Of a DNA stretch of 11,410 nt, positions 1 through 6,454 are shown one piece after another. Each line of letters starts with the position of its first letter. Position 1 is the stretch's first letter. Origin of the DNA: Chloroflexota bacterium (GTDB lineage Bacteria > Chloroflexota > Anaerolineae > Ardenticatenales > Ardenticatenaceae); NCBI GenBank assembly GCA_003520455.1, contig DOUV01000663.1:1-11410 (forward strand). Reading direction: 5' to 3'. Made by a program: the position numbers and the translations under genes. The notes under the pieces are model-generated. The model made no database searches. It was not told the DNA's origin and saw only the letters and a program-made list of their open reading frames with translations.

Positions 1-178
1 AGCGAGTCGAAGTGGTCGACCGTATCGGGGGGAGTGAGGGAACGAAAAGGAACTGAGGCCGAAGATCCCCTGAGGCTTGGGTTGCCGGGGTTGAGCCTGT
101 CGGAACCCCTGTCGCAGGGAAACCACTACCCGAACGTCCACGCTGGACGGCGGAGGCGCTGGCGGCGGGGCCGGAAAC

Positions 179-202
179 ACTCGCCAGGAGTGGCCGGCGA
201 GT
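179..202 (-). terminator. Candidate terminator hairpin after the PIG-L gene
   Basis: A 7-bp inverted repeat (179-185 ACTCGCC with 196-202 GGCGAGT, 10-nt loop) lies about 75 bp downstream of the PIG-L stop codon. Read on the minus strand it is followed by TGTTTCC, a short U-rich stretch. The plus strand has a T6 run at 216-221, but too far from the stem for a classic terminator in that direction. I see no convincing gene in 1-277. Confidence 0.35.
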
Positions 203-277
203 TCCCTCAGTCCCCTTTTTTCCTGTCGTTCCGGCCAGTACGCTGCGAGTGGGCTTCGGGAAAGCGGAAGTGGCGTG

Positions 278-1123
278 TTAGCCGCCGGGCTCCTCAAGGC
301 CCTCAAAGAGGTCAGTCTCTCTGAAGCCGGCTGGCACGAGAGGATGGGCGCGAACGAAGGTCTCGCGGCTGAGGAGGCGGCGCTGAGCCTCCGGCGACAG
401 ACGGGCGAAAACCATCTCAGGTCCTAACTGCGTCTCGTGGCAGGCCAGGGCGCGCTGCTTCTGCTCGACAAACTCGCTGACGTCCACGATCGTGGTGATT
501 TCGTGCTCTGGGCGCCCCAACTCCTCAAAAGGCTCGCCGGTGAAGCTCACCGGAGGGAGATCCTCGGCGCGAAGCAAATCGGCCGCCAGGCGGAAGAAAC
601 TACTCGCGAGCGCCACGAAGTAGAGTTTGACCGGCTGCCAGGGCTCGCCGGCTACCGGGAAACGGTAGGCATCCCCCGCATCGGTGAATGCCAGGGTTGT
701 CGCATGGTGGATCGCAATGTGATCGGGGTGGCCATACCCACCTTCCGGTCCGAAGGTGACGACCACGTCGGGCTGAAAGGTCCGGATCATCTCCACGATA
801 CGCTCCGCCACCTGCTCGCGGGGGGCCTGAGCCAGGGCATGGGGATGCTCGTTGGTCGGCTCACCGGCCATGCCACTGTCACGGTAGCCCAGGAAGACGA
901 CCTCATCGACCCCAAGAGCATCCGCGGAGCAGCGTAATTCCGCCTCGCGCGTGGCGGCCAATTCGTCCCGACTGACTCCCGGCTTATGAATCTCTCCTTC
1001 CTCGCCCCTGGTCGCACAAACCAGTTGGACTGACCGGCCACTGTCGGCTGCTTTCGCCATGCTACCGGCTGTGCCAAGAACCTCGTCATCGGGGTGCGCC
1101 AGGACGATCATTAATCCAGCCAT
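278..1123 (-). CDS. PIG-L/LmbE family zinc-dependent deacetylase
   Basis: This 281-residue protein is a PIG-L (LmbE-like) deacetylase. The family uses Zn2+ to hydrolyse N-acetyl groups on GlcNAc-type substrates, as MshB, Mca and BshB do in low-molecular-weight thiol pathways. The N-terminus carries the signature AHPDDE (His10, Asp12, Asp13). The second zinc motif GHPDH is at 131-135, after a beta-strand ending VVVTFGPEGG. Near the C-terminus ALACHETQ (226-233) resembles the Mca/MshB-type ALRAHxTQ motif. There is no signal peptide, so it is probably cytoplasmic. I chose the ATG at 1123, not an in-frame ATG 33 bases upstream, because AGGAGG lies 6-7 bases before it and the AHPDDE strand then starts properly. 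The gene begins 29 bp after the site-2 protease stop, which suggests one transcript. The substrate cannot be told from sequence; a thiol-conjugate amidase is one possibility. Confidence 0.9.
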   Translation of the reverse strand: MAGLMIVLAHPDDEVLGTAGSMAKAADSGRSVQLVCATRGEEGEIHKPGVSRDELAATREAELRCSADALGVDEVVFLGYRDSGMAGEPTNEHPHALAQAPREQVAERIVEMIRTFQPDVVVTFGPEGGYGHPDHIAIHHATTLAFTDAGDAYRFPVAGEPWQPVKLYFVALASSFFRLAADLLRAEDLPPVSFTGEPFEELGRPEHEITTIVDVSEFVEQKQRALACHETQLGPEMVFARLSPEAQRRLLSRETFVRAHPLVPAGFRETDLFEGLEEPGG

Positions 1124-1129
1124 GTGGTT

Positions 1130-1137
1130 CCTCCTCT
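1130..1137 (-). promoter_or_regulatory. Ribosome binding site deciding the PIG-L start
   Basis: On the minus strand AGAGGAGG ends 6 bases before the ATG at 1123. This near-perfect Shine-Dalgarno sequence lies in the 29-bp gap after the upstream stop codon and excludes the longer reading from 1156. Confidence 0.8.
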
Positions 1138-1152
1138 GTGCGGTGCTGTCGG

Positions 1153-2244
1153 TCAAGCGTGTCGCAGACGCGGCGACTGGCGCCGCAACCAGGCATGCGC
1201 GCGTTCCACATCGTCCAGGCTGATGATACCCAAAAACGCTCCCGCATCAATGACCGCGGCGCTACTCTGGCCGCGCGCGGTGATCGCGGTCTGGGCGTCA
1301 TAGAGGGTAGCACCCGGCGCCAGCACCGGAAAATCATCGTGCATGACCTCGCCCACCTGGCCGAAACTGAGGCGGTTGAGATCGCTTGCCGCCACCAGCC
1401 CCACCAGCCGCCCACCCTCGACGACTGGGAAGGCGCGCTGGCCTGTCTGGCGGGCCACCAAGCGCGCCGCTTGCAGGGGCCAGGCGGGGCTGAGCGCCCG
1501 GCCATTCGCCACCAGGAACTGGCTCACCGACGCGCCCTGCAAGAGATCGCGGAAGGCTACGCGTTGCAACTCGGCCCCTGCGCTGATGAACACGAAGACC
1601 GCCACCAGGATCAAGAGCGGGTTCTGGAAGAAGCCCAAGATCGCAAAGCCAATCGCCAGCACCTGTCCCAGCCGCACAGCGATCTGGGTCGCCCGGGCAT
1701 AGTCGAGCCGCAATGCCAGGAGGGCGCGCAGGACCCGGCCGCCGTCCATCGGGAACGCCGGGATCAGGTTGAAGATGACCAGACTAATGTTGGCCGCAAA
1801 AATGTAGAGCACCATGCTGCTCAGACCAACACCAGTCAGGACATGCCAGAAGCCGTAGCGCGTCACGCCGCGCATCAGGAGGCTCACGATTGGAAACAAA
1901 AGGGTGGCGATAACGACATTGACCAGCGGGCCGGCCAGCGCAATCACCAATTCCTGCCGGGGGGCATCAGGCATGGCCCGCAATTGGGCCACGCCGCCGA
2001 TCGGGAGCAGGGTGATGTCCTGGACCCGGATACCGTAACGCATCGCAGCAAGGCTATGGCCAAGCTCGTGGAGCACCACACAGACAAAGAGGACGCTGAT
2101 GAGTAGCGCGCCGAAGAGGGCTCGCAGCAGACCGCCGTCGGGGCCGCTGCCCCACTCGAACGCAGCCCACAGGAGAACCAGGGGAAAGGTGAAGTGCATT
2201 TTGATATCGATGCCGCGGACCGAGCCAAGGCGCCACGCCCACAT
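1153..2244 (-). CDS. Site-2 protease (M50) with C-terminal CBS pair
   Basis: A 363-residue intramembrane zinc metalloprotease of family M50. Such enzymes cleave transmembrane substrates, often anti-sigma factors or regulatory proteins. The catalytic HELGH motif is at residues 59-63 in a membrane helix. The second motif, NLIPAFPMDGGR (159-170), supplies the third zinc ligand, Asp167. Hydrophobic segments lie near 15-30, 43-66, 98-121, 135-160 and 190-222. Residues 235-355 form a CBS-domain pair (FPVVEGGRLVGLVAASDL, then a second unit ending LGIISLDDV), which in related proteins binds adenine nucleotides. The order (GIxIxxHxxF start, protease core, CBS tail) matches the CBS-containing S2P subgroup that includes mycobacterial Rip3. 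The start at 2244 has AAAGGAT about 10 bases upstream. It is the first gene of a probable two-gene unit with the deacetylase. The substrate is unknown. Confidence 0.92.
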   Translation of the reverse strand: MWAWRLGSVRGIDIKMHFTFPLVLLWAAFEWGSGPDGGLLRALFGALLISVLFVCVVLHELGHSLAAMRYGIRVQDITLLPIGGVAQLRAMPDAPRQELVIALAGPLVNVVIATLLFPIVSLLMRGVTRYGFWHVLTGVGLSSMVLYIFAANISLVIFNLIPAFPMDGGRVLRALLALRLDYARATQIAVRLGQVLAIGFAILGFFQNPLLILVAVFVFISAGAELQRVAFRDLLQGASVSQFLVANGRALSPAWPLQAARLVARQTGQRAFPVVEGGRLVGLVAASDLNRLSFGQVGEVMHDDFPVLAPGATLYDAQTAITARGQSSAAVIDAGAFLGIISLDDVERAHAWLRRQSPRLRHA

Positions 2245-2359
2245 CTTCTACCGATCCTTTCCGGCTGAACGACCGTGAAACGGTATCGCCAAACGTCAAA
2301 TTGAATGCTCAAATTGGAACCCTGGGTGCGACGGACACGCCTCCGGCAATGCGGCCGGG

Positions 2360-2381
2360 TGATACGACCGAAAACGTATCA
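2360..2381. promoter_or_regulatory. 22-bp palindrome upstream of the site-2 protease
   Basis: TGATACG (2360-2366) is repeated inverted as CGTATCA (2375-2381) with 8 bases between. It lies 116-137 bp upstream of the site-2 protease start, in the 275-bp gap after the ABC transporter gene. An operator or a transcript hairpin are both possible. There is no T-run to make it a good terminator. I did not find a convincing -35/-10 pair in this gap. Confidence 0.3.
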
Positions 2382-2494
2382 GGCATCAGGGGATTCTTCT
2401 CGATGTGGCCACTCGCCGTAGACTATTCCATATGAGCGTTACGTTTCATGTTCCATCTGTCACACTCTGCAAGAGTTATGCCACATTCGCGTAC

Positions 2495-2519
2495 GATCGT
2501 CCACAAGGGCCGGACGATC
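2495..2519 (-). terminator. Stem-loop directly abutting the ABC transporter stop
   Basis: An 8-bp perfect stem (2495-2502 GATCGTCC with 2512-2519 GGACGATC, 9-nt loop) begins immediately after the TGA of the ABC transporter gene on the minus strand. It could end transcription or protect the 3' end. No U-run follows it, so an intrinsic terminator is uncertain. Confidence 0.4.
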
Positions 2520-4334
2520 TCAGCGCCGCGCGAGTTTCGGAAGCCCAAATGGGACCGTCTCCGCGGCTCGTGCCTCGGGGGCGGGTTCGGACTCGGCCAA
2601 CCCGGCTGACTCGGGCGCTCGAAATTGGAGCGCATAGAGCCGGCGGTACAGTCCCTCCCGGGCGAGGAGCGTTTCGTGCGAACCCTGCTCGACGATGTGC
2701 CCTTGATCCAGCACGATGATCCGGTCGGCGTTGCGCACGGTGCTGAGGCGGTGGGCGATGACGAACACGGTGCGGCCCTGCATCAGCCGCTGCAGGGCCG
2801 CCTGAACGAAGTGCTCACTCTCGTTGTCGAGGGCGGCTGTGGCCTCGTCCAAGAGCAGAATGGCCGGGTTCTTGAGCAGCGCCCGAGCGATCGCGATCCG
2901 CTGGCGCTGGCCGGTGCTCAGCTTCACACCCTTTTCACCGACGAGCGTGTCGTAGCCCGCCGGCAGCGCCATGATGAACTCGTGCGCGTACGCCGCCTGT
3001 GCCGCCGCCTCGACCTCGGCCTTCGTCGCGTCGAGGCGGCCATAGCGAATGTTCTCCCCCGCCGTCGTGCTGAACAGCATCGTCTCCTGGGGCACAATGC
3101 CGATCTGCCCGCGCAGGCTCTTTCCAGTGACGGTCCGCACGTCGCGGCCGTCAATCGTGACCTGCCCCACTGCCGGATCATAGAAGCGCGGGATCAGGTT
3201 CAGGAGGGTTGTTTTGCCCGCACCACTCGGCCCAACGAACGCAACCACCTCGCCGGGAGCCACGTCGAGATCGATGGCATCCAGTACCGCCCGGCCGTCC
3301 TCGTAGCAGAAGTGAACGTTCTCGAAGCGCACTCGGCCGGTGATCGGTGGCAAGGGCCGGGCATCGGGCTCGTCGGCAATGTCGGGCAGGGTATCGAGGA
3401 TCTCGAAAACCCGTTCGCTGGCGCCGAGCGCGTTCTGAAAGGCCCCGTACGCACCGGCAAGGCCGCTCACCGCGCCGGCGAGTGTCAGCGCGTAGAAGAG
3501 AAAGGCAATCAACTCACCGGCCGTGAGCCGCCCGGCCAGGACCTCGCGCCCGCCGATCCAGAGCACAGCTGAGAACGAGCTCACGAACAAGGCTGAGATC
3601 AGCGGGCTGAAGAGAGCGCTGGTGCGGGCCTTGCGCCGCGTGGCGGCGAAGGCTCGCTCGACCGCCTGGCCGTACCGCTCGCGCTCGAACTCCTCGTGCG
3701 CAAAACTCTTGACCACGCGAATGTTGCTCAGCGTCTCTTCCAGGACGGCGGTCGCATCGGCCAGACGATCCTGGACCTCACGACTGAATCGCCGCAGCAG
3801 GCGGCCGGCGAGCCGCGACGTCAGGATCACCAACGGGACGACAGTCAGCAAAACCCCCGCCAACCGCCAGTTCATAGCGATAATGAGGCCCAGCGCGCCG
3901 ACCAGGGTCATTGCGTCGCGCAGTACGTTGGCGATCTGGCCGGTCACGGCGCCTTGCATCGTGACGATATCGCTGGTGACGCGCGAGGTGATCTCACCCA
4001 ACCGGCGGTTGGCGAAGAAGCGCAACGAAAGCCCGACGAGGTGATCGTAAACCTGGTGGCGGAGATCGGCCACCACCCGCTCGCTCACGATGGTCAGGTG
4101 GTAGTTCTCGATCATCGTCACCAGAGCCCGAACCAGGAAAAGAGCAAAGATGCCCAGCGTGGCCTGGTTGAGCCGGGCCGCGTCGTGCACCCCAAAGGCG
4201 CTATCGACCAGCACTCGAATGGCCATCGGCACCGCGAGTGTCAAAGCGGTGCCGAGGAACATGGCTACCAGCGCGAGGGCCAACCGGCGGCGGTAGGGGA
4301 AGACGAAGCCAAGCAGGCGTTGGAAGTCGCGCAT
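2520..4334 (-). CDS. MsbA-type ABC exporter half-transporter (fused TMD-NBD)
   Basis: A 604-residue half-transporter: an N-terminal six-helix exporter domain (about 1-310) fused to an ATPase domain (about 330-570). It would work as a homodimer or with a partner in the cytoplasmic membrane. The ATPase shows Walker A GPSGAGKT (368-375), the Q-loop in VPQE (Gln416), the signature LSTGQ (472-476; Thr replaces the usual first Gly of LSGGQ), Walker B ILLLDE (492-497) with catalytic Glu, and the H-loop His528 in IAHRLS. The exporter domain matches the lipid/multidrug class (MsbA, BmrA), but the substrate cannot be assigned. The last 35 residues are an Ala/Glu/Pro-rich tail. I chose ATG 4334 because MRDFQRLLGFVFPYRRR is the usual start of this family; the frame is open further upstream and a GTG at 4343 is possible. 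No clear Shine-Dalgarno precedes it, and a 9-bp hairpin lies 12 bases upstream. It follows clpP by 49 bp. Confidence 0.9.
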   Translation of the reverse strand: MRDFQRLLGFVFPYRRRLALALVAMFLGTALTLAVPMAIRVLVDSAFGVHDAARLNQATLGIFALFLVRALVTMIENYHLTIVSERVVADLRHQVYDHLVGLSLRFFANRRLGEITSRVTSDIVTMQGAVTGQIANVLRDAMTLVGALGLIIAMNWRLAGVLLTVVPLVILTSRLAGRLLRRFSREVQDRLADATAVLEETLSNIRVVKSFAHEEFERERYGQAVERAFAATRRKARTSALFSPLISALFVSSFSAVLWIGGREVLAGRLTAGELIAFLFYALTLAGAVSGLAGAYGAFQNALGASERVFEILDTLPDIADEPDARPLPPITGRVRFENVHFCYEDGRAVLDAIDLDVAPGEVVAFVGPSGAGKTTLLNLIPRFYDPAVGQVTIDGRDVRTVTGKSLRGQIGIVPQETMLFSTTAGENIRYGRLDATKAEVEAAAQAAYAHEFIMALPAGYDTLVGEKGVKLSTGQRQRIAIARALLKNPAILLLDEATAALDNESEHFVQAALQRLMQGRTVFVIAHRLSTVRNADRIIVLDQGHIVEQGSHETLLAREGLYRRLYALQFRAPESAGLAESEPAPEARAAETVPFGLPKLARR

Positions 4335-4345
4335 CAGGAGCACAT

Positions 4346-4368
4346 GGGGGCAGCATCGGGCTGCCCCC
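4346..4368 (-). promoter_or_regulatory. Strong hairpin between clpP and the ABC exporter
   Basis: GGGGGCAGC (4346-4354) pairs perfectly with GCTGCCCCC (4360-4368) around a 5-nt loop. It sits 16 bp after the clpP stop and 12 bp before the exporter ATG. No T-run follows on the minus strand. It may stabilise clpP mRNA, attenuate readthrough, or hide the exporter's translation start, whose nearest G-rich stretch lies in this stem. Confidence 0.45.
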
Positions 4369-4383
4369 TTTCGTTCACTGAGG

Positions 4384-5082
4384 CTACGATCCGCCGCGCT
4401 CGACGGATGCCTGGAGAGCATCGGCCTGGGCGGAGGCAGCGTGGGTAGCCGCTTCGGCCTTCTTGATCTCACTCGCGCTGCCAATCACCTCGTCGATCAG
4501 GCCGTAGTCGAGGGCCTGCTGCGCGGTCAGGAAGAAGTCGCGATCGGTATCGCGGGCGATCTTCTCGACGGGCTGGCCAGTATGCCTGGACAGGATGTTG
4601 TTGAGGCGATTCTTGAGACGCAGGATCTCGCGCGCCTGGATGTCCAGGTCAGTTGCCTGACCGCGCATGGTCCCGCTCATCAGCGGCTGGTGCATGTGCA
4701 CCGTGGCATTGGGCAAGGCGTAGCGGCGGCCCTTCGTGCCGGCCGAGAGGAGCACCGTGCCGAAGCTCGCCGTCGAGCCCACGGCGATTGTCGAGAGCGG
4801 CGCGCGGACGAGTTGCATGGTATCGTAGATGGCCAGGCCAGCGTAGATGCCGCCACCCGGCGAGTTGATGTACATCTGGATCTCGCGCTCGGGGTTCTCG
4901 CGGTCCAGGAAGAGCAACTGTGCCACGATCAGGTTCGCAACTTGTGCGTCAATCGGCGTTCCGACAAAGACGATGCGCTCTTTCAGAAGCAGGGAGAAGA
5001 TGTCGTAGGCGCGCTCGCCCCGGCCCGTAGTTTCGATGACCATCGGGACCAGGCCATTGATGGCTCCAGACATGTCGTACAT
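4384..5082 (-). CDS. clpP: ATP-dependent Clp protease proteolytic subunit
   Basis: A 232-residue ClpP (family S14), the serine peptidase chamber that partners ClpX or ClpC ATPases in cytoplasmic protein degradation. The catalytic triad is visible: Ser106 in GSTASFG, His131 in HMHQPL, and Asp182 in DTDRDFF, followed by the conserved [16 protein letters not shown]. The oligomerisation strand [19 protein letters not shown] is intact. Relative to E. coli ClpP there are two extra residues after HQPL ([15 protein letters not shown]), and the C-terminus extends about 35 residues beyond the usual end as an Ala-rich tail ([11 protein letters not shown]). I chose ATG 5082: AAGGAGA lies 8 bases upstream and the next ATG (5073) is too far from it; the frame is open upstream only because that sequence is a GC-rich repeat region. 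No clp ATPase gene is in the window. The upstream gap carries duplicated leader sequence and hairpins. Confidence 0.95.
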   Translation of the reverse strand: MYDMSGAINGLVPMVIETTGRGERAYDIFSLLLKERIVFVGTPIDAQVANLIVAQLLFLDRENPEREIQMYINSPGGGIYAGLAIYDTMQLVRAPLSTIAVGSTASFGTVLLSAGTKGRRYALPNATVHMHQPLMSGTMRGQATDLDIQAREILRLKNRLNNILSRHTGQPVEKIARDTDRDFFLTAQQALDYGLIDEVIGSASEIKKAEAATHAASAQADALQASVERGGS

Positions 5083-5090
5083 ATCAGCGA

Positions 5091-5097
5091 TCTCCTT
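5091..5097 (-). promoter_or_regulatory. clpP ribosome binding site
   Basis: AAGGAGA on the minus strand, 8 bases before ATG 5082. It selects this start over ATG 5073 and over the long upstream open frame. Confidence 0.75.
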
Positions 5098-5098
5098 A

Positions 5099-5130
5099 CA
5101 TTTTCTCAATTGTTGATCAACTGTCCTATC
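5099..5130. repeat. Direct repeat copy A (clpP-proximal)
   Basis: It matches 5322-5355 in the same orientation at 28 of 32 aligned bases with a 2-base gap. The core TGTTGATCAA is shared exactly and includes the palindrome TTGATCAA. The hairpin cluster lies between the two copies. It sits next to the clpP ribosome binding site, so it is part of the clpP leader. Confidence 0.7.
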
Positions 5131-5137
5131 GCCGCTC

Positions 5138-5161
5138 CCGGCGGATCTGGCGATCCGCCGG
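5138..5161. repeat. Hairpin H1 (loop TGGC)
   Basis: CCGGCGGATC (5138-5147) and GATCCGCCGG (5152-5161) form a perfect 10-bp stem around the loop TGGC. Flanks CGCCGCTC (left) and CTG (right) recur at H3 in the same orientation. Confidence 0.85.
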
Positions 5162-5174
5162 CTGCACTGGCGGC

Positions 5175-5198
5175 GGCCTGGATTTGGCAATCCAGGCC
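5175..5198. repeat. Hairpin H2 (loop TGGC, different arms)
   Basis: GGCCTGGATT (5175-5184) and AATCCAGGCC (5189-5198) form a perfect 10-bp stem around TGGC. It shares the inner core GGAT-Y-TGGC-R-ATCC with H1 but has different outer arms. The 19 bases 5185-5203 recur exactly at 5290-5308. Confidence 0.85.
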
Positions 5199-5234
5199 GA
5201 GCAGCGAAGGACTCTTGCACCTCTTCCGCCGCTC

Positions 5235-5258
5235 CCGGCGGATCGCCAGATCCGCCGG
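5235..5258. repeat. Hairpin H3 (arms as H1, loop reversed)
   Basis: CCGGCGGATC (5235-5244) and GATCCGCCGG (5249-5258) are identical in arms to H1, but the loop is GCCA, the reverse complement of the H1 loop. The flanks (CGCCGCTC before, CTG after) keep the H1 orientation, so only the palindrome core is flipped. Confidence 0.85.
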
Positions 5259-5289
5259 CTGAGGTGGCTCCTCATTATTGGCCCGCCTG

Positions 5290-5308
5290 TGGCAATCCAG
5301 GCCGAGCA
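5290..5308. repeat. Degenerate half-copy of H2
   Basis: An exact 19-base copy of 5185-5203 (loop TGGC, right arm and GAGCA flank). The left arm here has diverged (GGCCCGCCTG), so the full stem is lost. With H3 it repeats the H1-H2 order. Confidence 0.75.
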
Positions 5309-5321
5309 ACTGAGGCGTTAC

Positions 5322-5355
5322 CATTTTGTCGTAACTGTTGATCAAATGTCCAATC
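5322..5355. repeat. Direct repeat copy B (marR-proximal)
   Basis: Second copy of the clpP-leader repeat at 5099-5130 (28 of 32 aligned bases). The hairpin cluster 5138-5308 lies between the copies. Confidence 0.7.
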
Positions 5356-5647
5356 AGGGGGTGGACATCAGCCCCCTCATCCCCCCACGCTCCTTCTCCC
5401 CCGAGAGAAGGGGAGCCCGGCGCGCATTCCATCGGCGGAGCCGGCGCATCCACGCCGCTGTCTACTCCTCGTCTGAACCCGTGTCGGAGACGGAAGCATC
5501 CCAGGACTTCGCCGGGCAGCAGGTCACGCAGATCCCCGTGGGCCCTTCGCCGGCCTGCCCTTCCTCCCCCGCCCCGCTTCACATGTCCCCCACGGGAGGA
5601 AAGCGCCTGGGCCGCCAGCCCCACTGCTACCTGAGGAATCGATTCCA

Positions 5648-6154
5648 TCAGCGCTGTCGGCCAGCGGGCGATGGTGAGTTCTCGTGCACCGCTTCCATGG
5701 CTTTGACCAGGCGCCACAGGAGCGACTCGAAGACAGCCATCTCCTCACCGTCGAACTCGGTGAAGATCCGCCGCATCATAGCATCGCGCGACGCCTGAAC
5801 ATTCTCCAGGAGGGCGACACCCTCGACGGTCGGCTGGACCAACACCACCCGCCGGTCGCGAACGCTCCGGCGCCGCTCCACCAGCCCCAGCCGCTCCAAT
5901 CGATCCACCACACCCGTCATGGTCGCAGCGTCCTGGTGGGTCGCCTCGGCGAGCTGGTTCATGGAACAGCGTTGGTCCGATTTGGCCAGAAAGCCAAGTG
6001 TGAAGAATTGGGGGAGCGTAAGATCGTGGTCCTGGACGCAGCGGGCAAACAGCTTGTGTGCGAGCCAACTGAGTTGCATGAGCACTCGTGAGATGTGCTC
6101 CATGTGCTCACTTCGCTGGTCATCCCGCTCCACCTTGATTGTCACACGAACCAT
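5648..6154 (-). CDS. MarR-family transcriptional regulator
   Basis: A 168-residue winged-helix regulator that would bind DNA as a dimer and respond to a small ligand or oxidant. Residues 45-110 carry the MarR core: LTLPQFFTLGFL, then the helix-turn-helix (MNQLAEATHQDAATMTGVVDRLERLGLV) and the wing with the conserved SVRDRRVVLV (97-106). The flanking helices 15-40 and 115-157 form the dimerisation region. I chose ATG 6154, which has GGGAG 8 bases upstream; a second ATG (6103) would remove 17 charged residues and lacks a good ribosome site. A dyad at 6171-6193, 17-39 bp upstream of the ATG, is a candidate autoregulatory operator. It is transcribed away from the secreted-protein gene across a 594-bp gap, so that gene may be a target, but this is inference. 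Confidence 0.92.
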   Translation of the reverse strand: MVRVTIKVERDDQRSEHMEHISRVLMQLSWLAHKLFARCVQDHDLTLPQFFTLGFLAKSDQRCSMNQLAEATHQDAATMTGVVDRLERLGLVERRRSVRDRRVVLVQPTVEGVALLENVQASRDAMMRRIFTEFDGEEMAVFESLLWRLVKAMEAVHENSPSPAGRQR

Positions 6155-6170
6155 CGTCCACTCCCGTCAG

Positions 6171-6193
6171 GACAGTCTGTCATTGACACTGTC
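6171..6193. promoter_or_regulatory. Candidate MarR operator
   Basis: GACAGT (6171-6176) and ACTGTC (6188-6193) enclose a second inverted repeat, TGTCA-T-TGACA (6178-6188), whose centre is offset by one base. The dyad lies 17 bp upstream of the marR start. Its size and position fit MarR-family autoregulatory sites; the assignment to this regulator is inferred. Confidence 0.45.
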
Positions 6194-6280
6194 GGCGCAT
6201 TGGTGCGAGTGGCGGGGTGCCTGTTTGTAGTGCGCGCTTCACCACGCGGTTGCCCCGTTCCACCTGAATCCAAACCCCCA

Positions 6281-6300
6281 GCGTGCTCGGAGGGGCACGC
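6281..6300. repeat. Hairpin in the marR upstream gap
   Basis: GCGTGCTC (6281-6288) pairs with GGGCACGC (6293-6300), 8 bp including one G-U pair, around a GGAG loop. Confidence 0.55.
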
Positions 6301-6313
6301 CCGGCCGCAGGCC

Positions 6314-6338
6314 CCCAGCCGCGGTTTCAACCGCTGGG
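6314..6338. repeat. REP-like hairpin with GCGGTT/AACCGC core
   Basis: GCGGTT (6321-6326) and AACCGC (6329-6334) with outer CCCA/TGGG arms and a 3-base bulge. It looks like a dispersed intergenic repeat (AGCGGTTGAAACCGC on the minus strand); I cannot count genome copies. Confidence 0.5.
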
Positions 6339-6454
6339 CTCCGCTCGCCCTCCCTGGAGACGATTTCGCCAACAGGATCTCTCATTGCGTGCAAAAATAT
6401 TACGCACTGCAAATTGTAGTTGAGACCAAGGGCATGTCAAACCTGGAAACTGGT

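Larger units (their letters stand above)
5083..5647. other. 565-bp non-coding repeat region upstream of clpP
   Basis: This gap between marR and clpP holds no gene that I can support. It contains three strong hairpins, a fourth degenerate copy, a direct repeat of about 32 bp at each side of the hairpin cluster, a C-rich element with a CCTTCTC/GAGAAGG stem (5392-5411), and a GGAATCGATTCC palindrome at 5635-5646 just after the marR stop. The clpP promoter should lie here, but I did not find a clear one. Long open frames cross it on both strands, but they run through the repeats and look like GC-rich noise. Confidence 0.7.

Noticed and set aside
1..277. Possible structured RNA (RNase P, tmRNA, SRP or cobalamin riboswitch) in the G-rich left edge
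   Set aside because: None of the conserved cores of these RNAs is present on either strand; only a 7-bp hairpin and a T6 run stand out.
34..324. Plus-strand open frame at the left edge, open from the window start
   Set aside because: It begins at GTG without a ribosome site, is Arg/Gly/Pro-rich low complexity, and overlaps the end of the PIG-L gene. Looks like GC-rich noise.
1138..2106. Long plus-strand frame opposite the site-2 protease
   Set aside because: Antisense shadow: His/Gln/Arg-rich composition and no domain, while the minus strand has clear HELGH and CBS motifs.
2625..4448. Plus-strand frames opposite the ABC exporter
   Set aside because: Antisense shadows of a well-supported gene; no recognisable motif.
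4441..5262. Plus-strand frame opposite clpP
   Set aside because: Shadow of clpP, and it continues into the hairpin repeats.
5099..5355. CRISPR array from the repeats upstream of clpP
   Set aside because: Only two copies of each unit, unequal spacing, and palindromic arms; no regular repeat-spacer pattern.
5106..5648. Minus-strand frame whose ATG (5648) overlaps the marR stop as TGATG, suggesting translational coupling
   Set aside because: The overlap is tempting, but the product is Gly/Arg/Pro-rich, runs straight through the hairpin and direct repeats, and has no recognisable fold.
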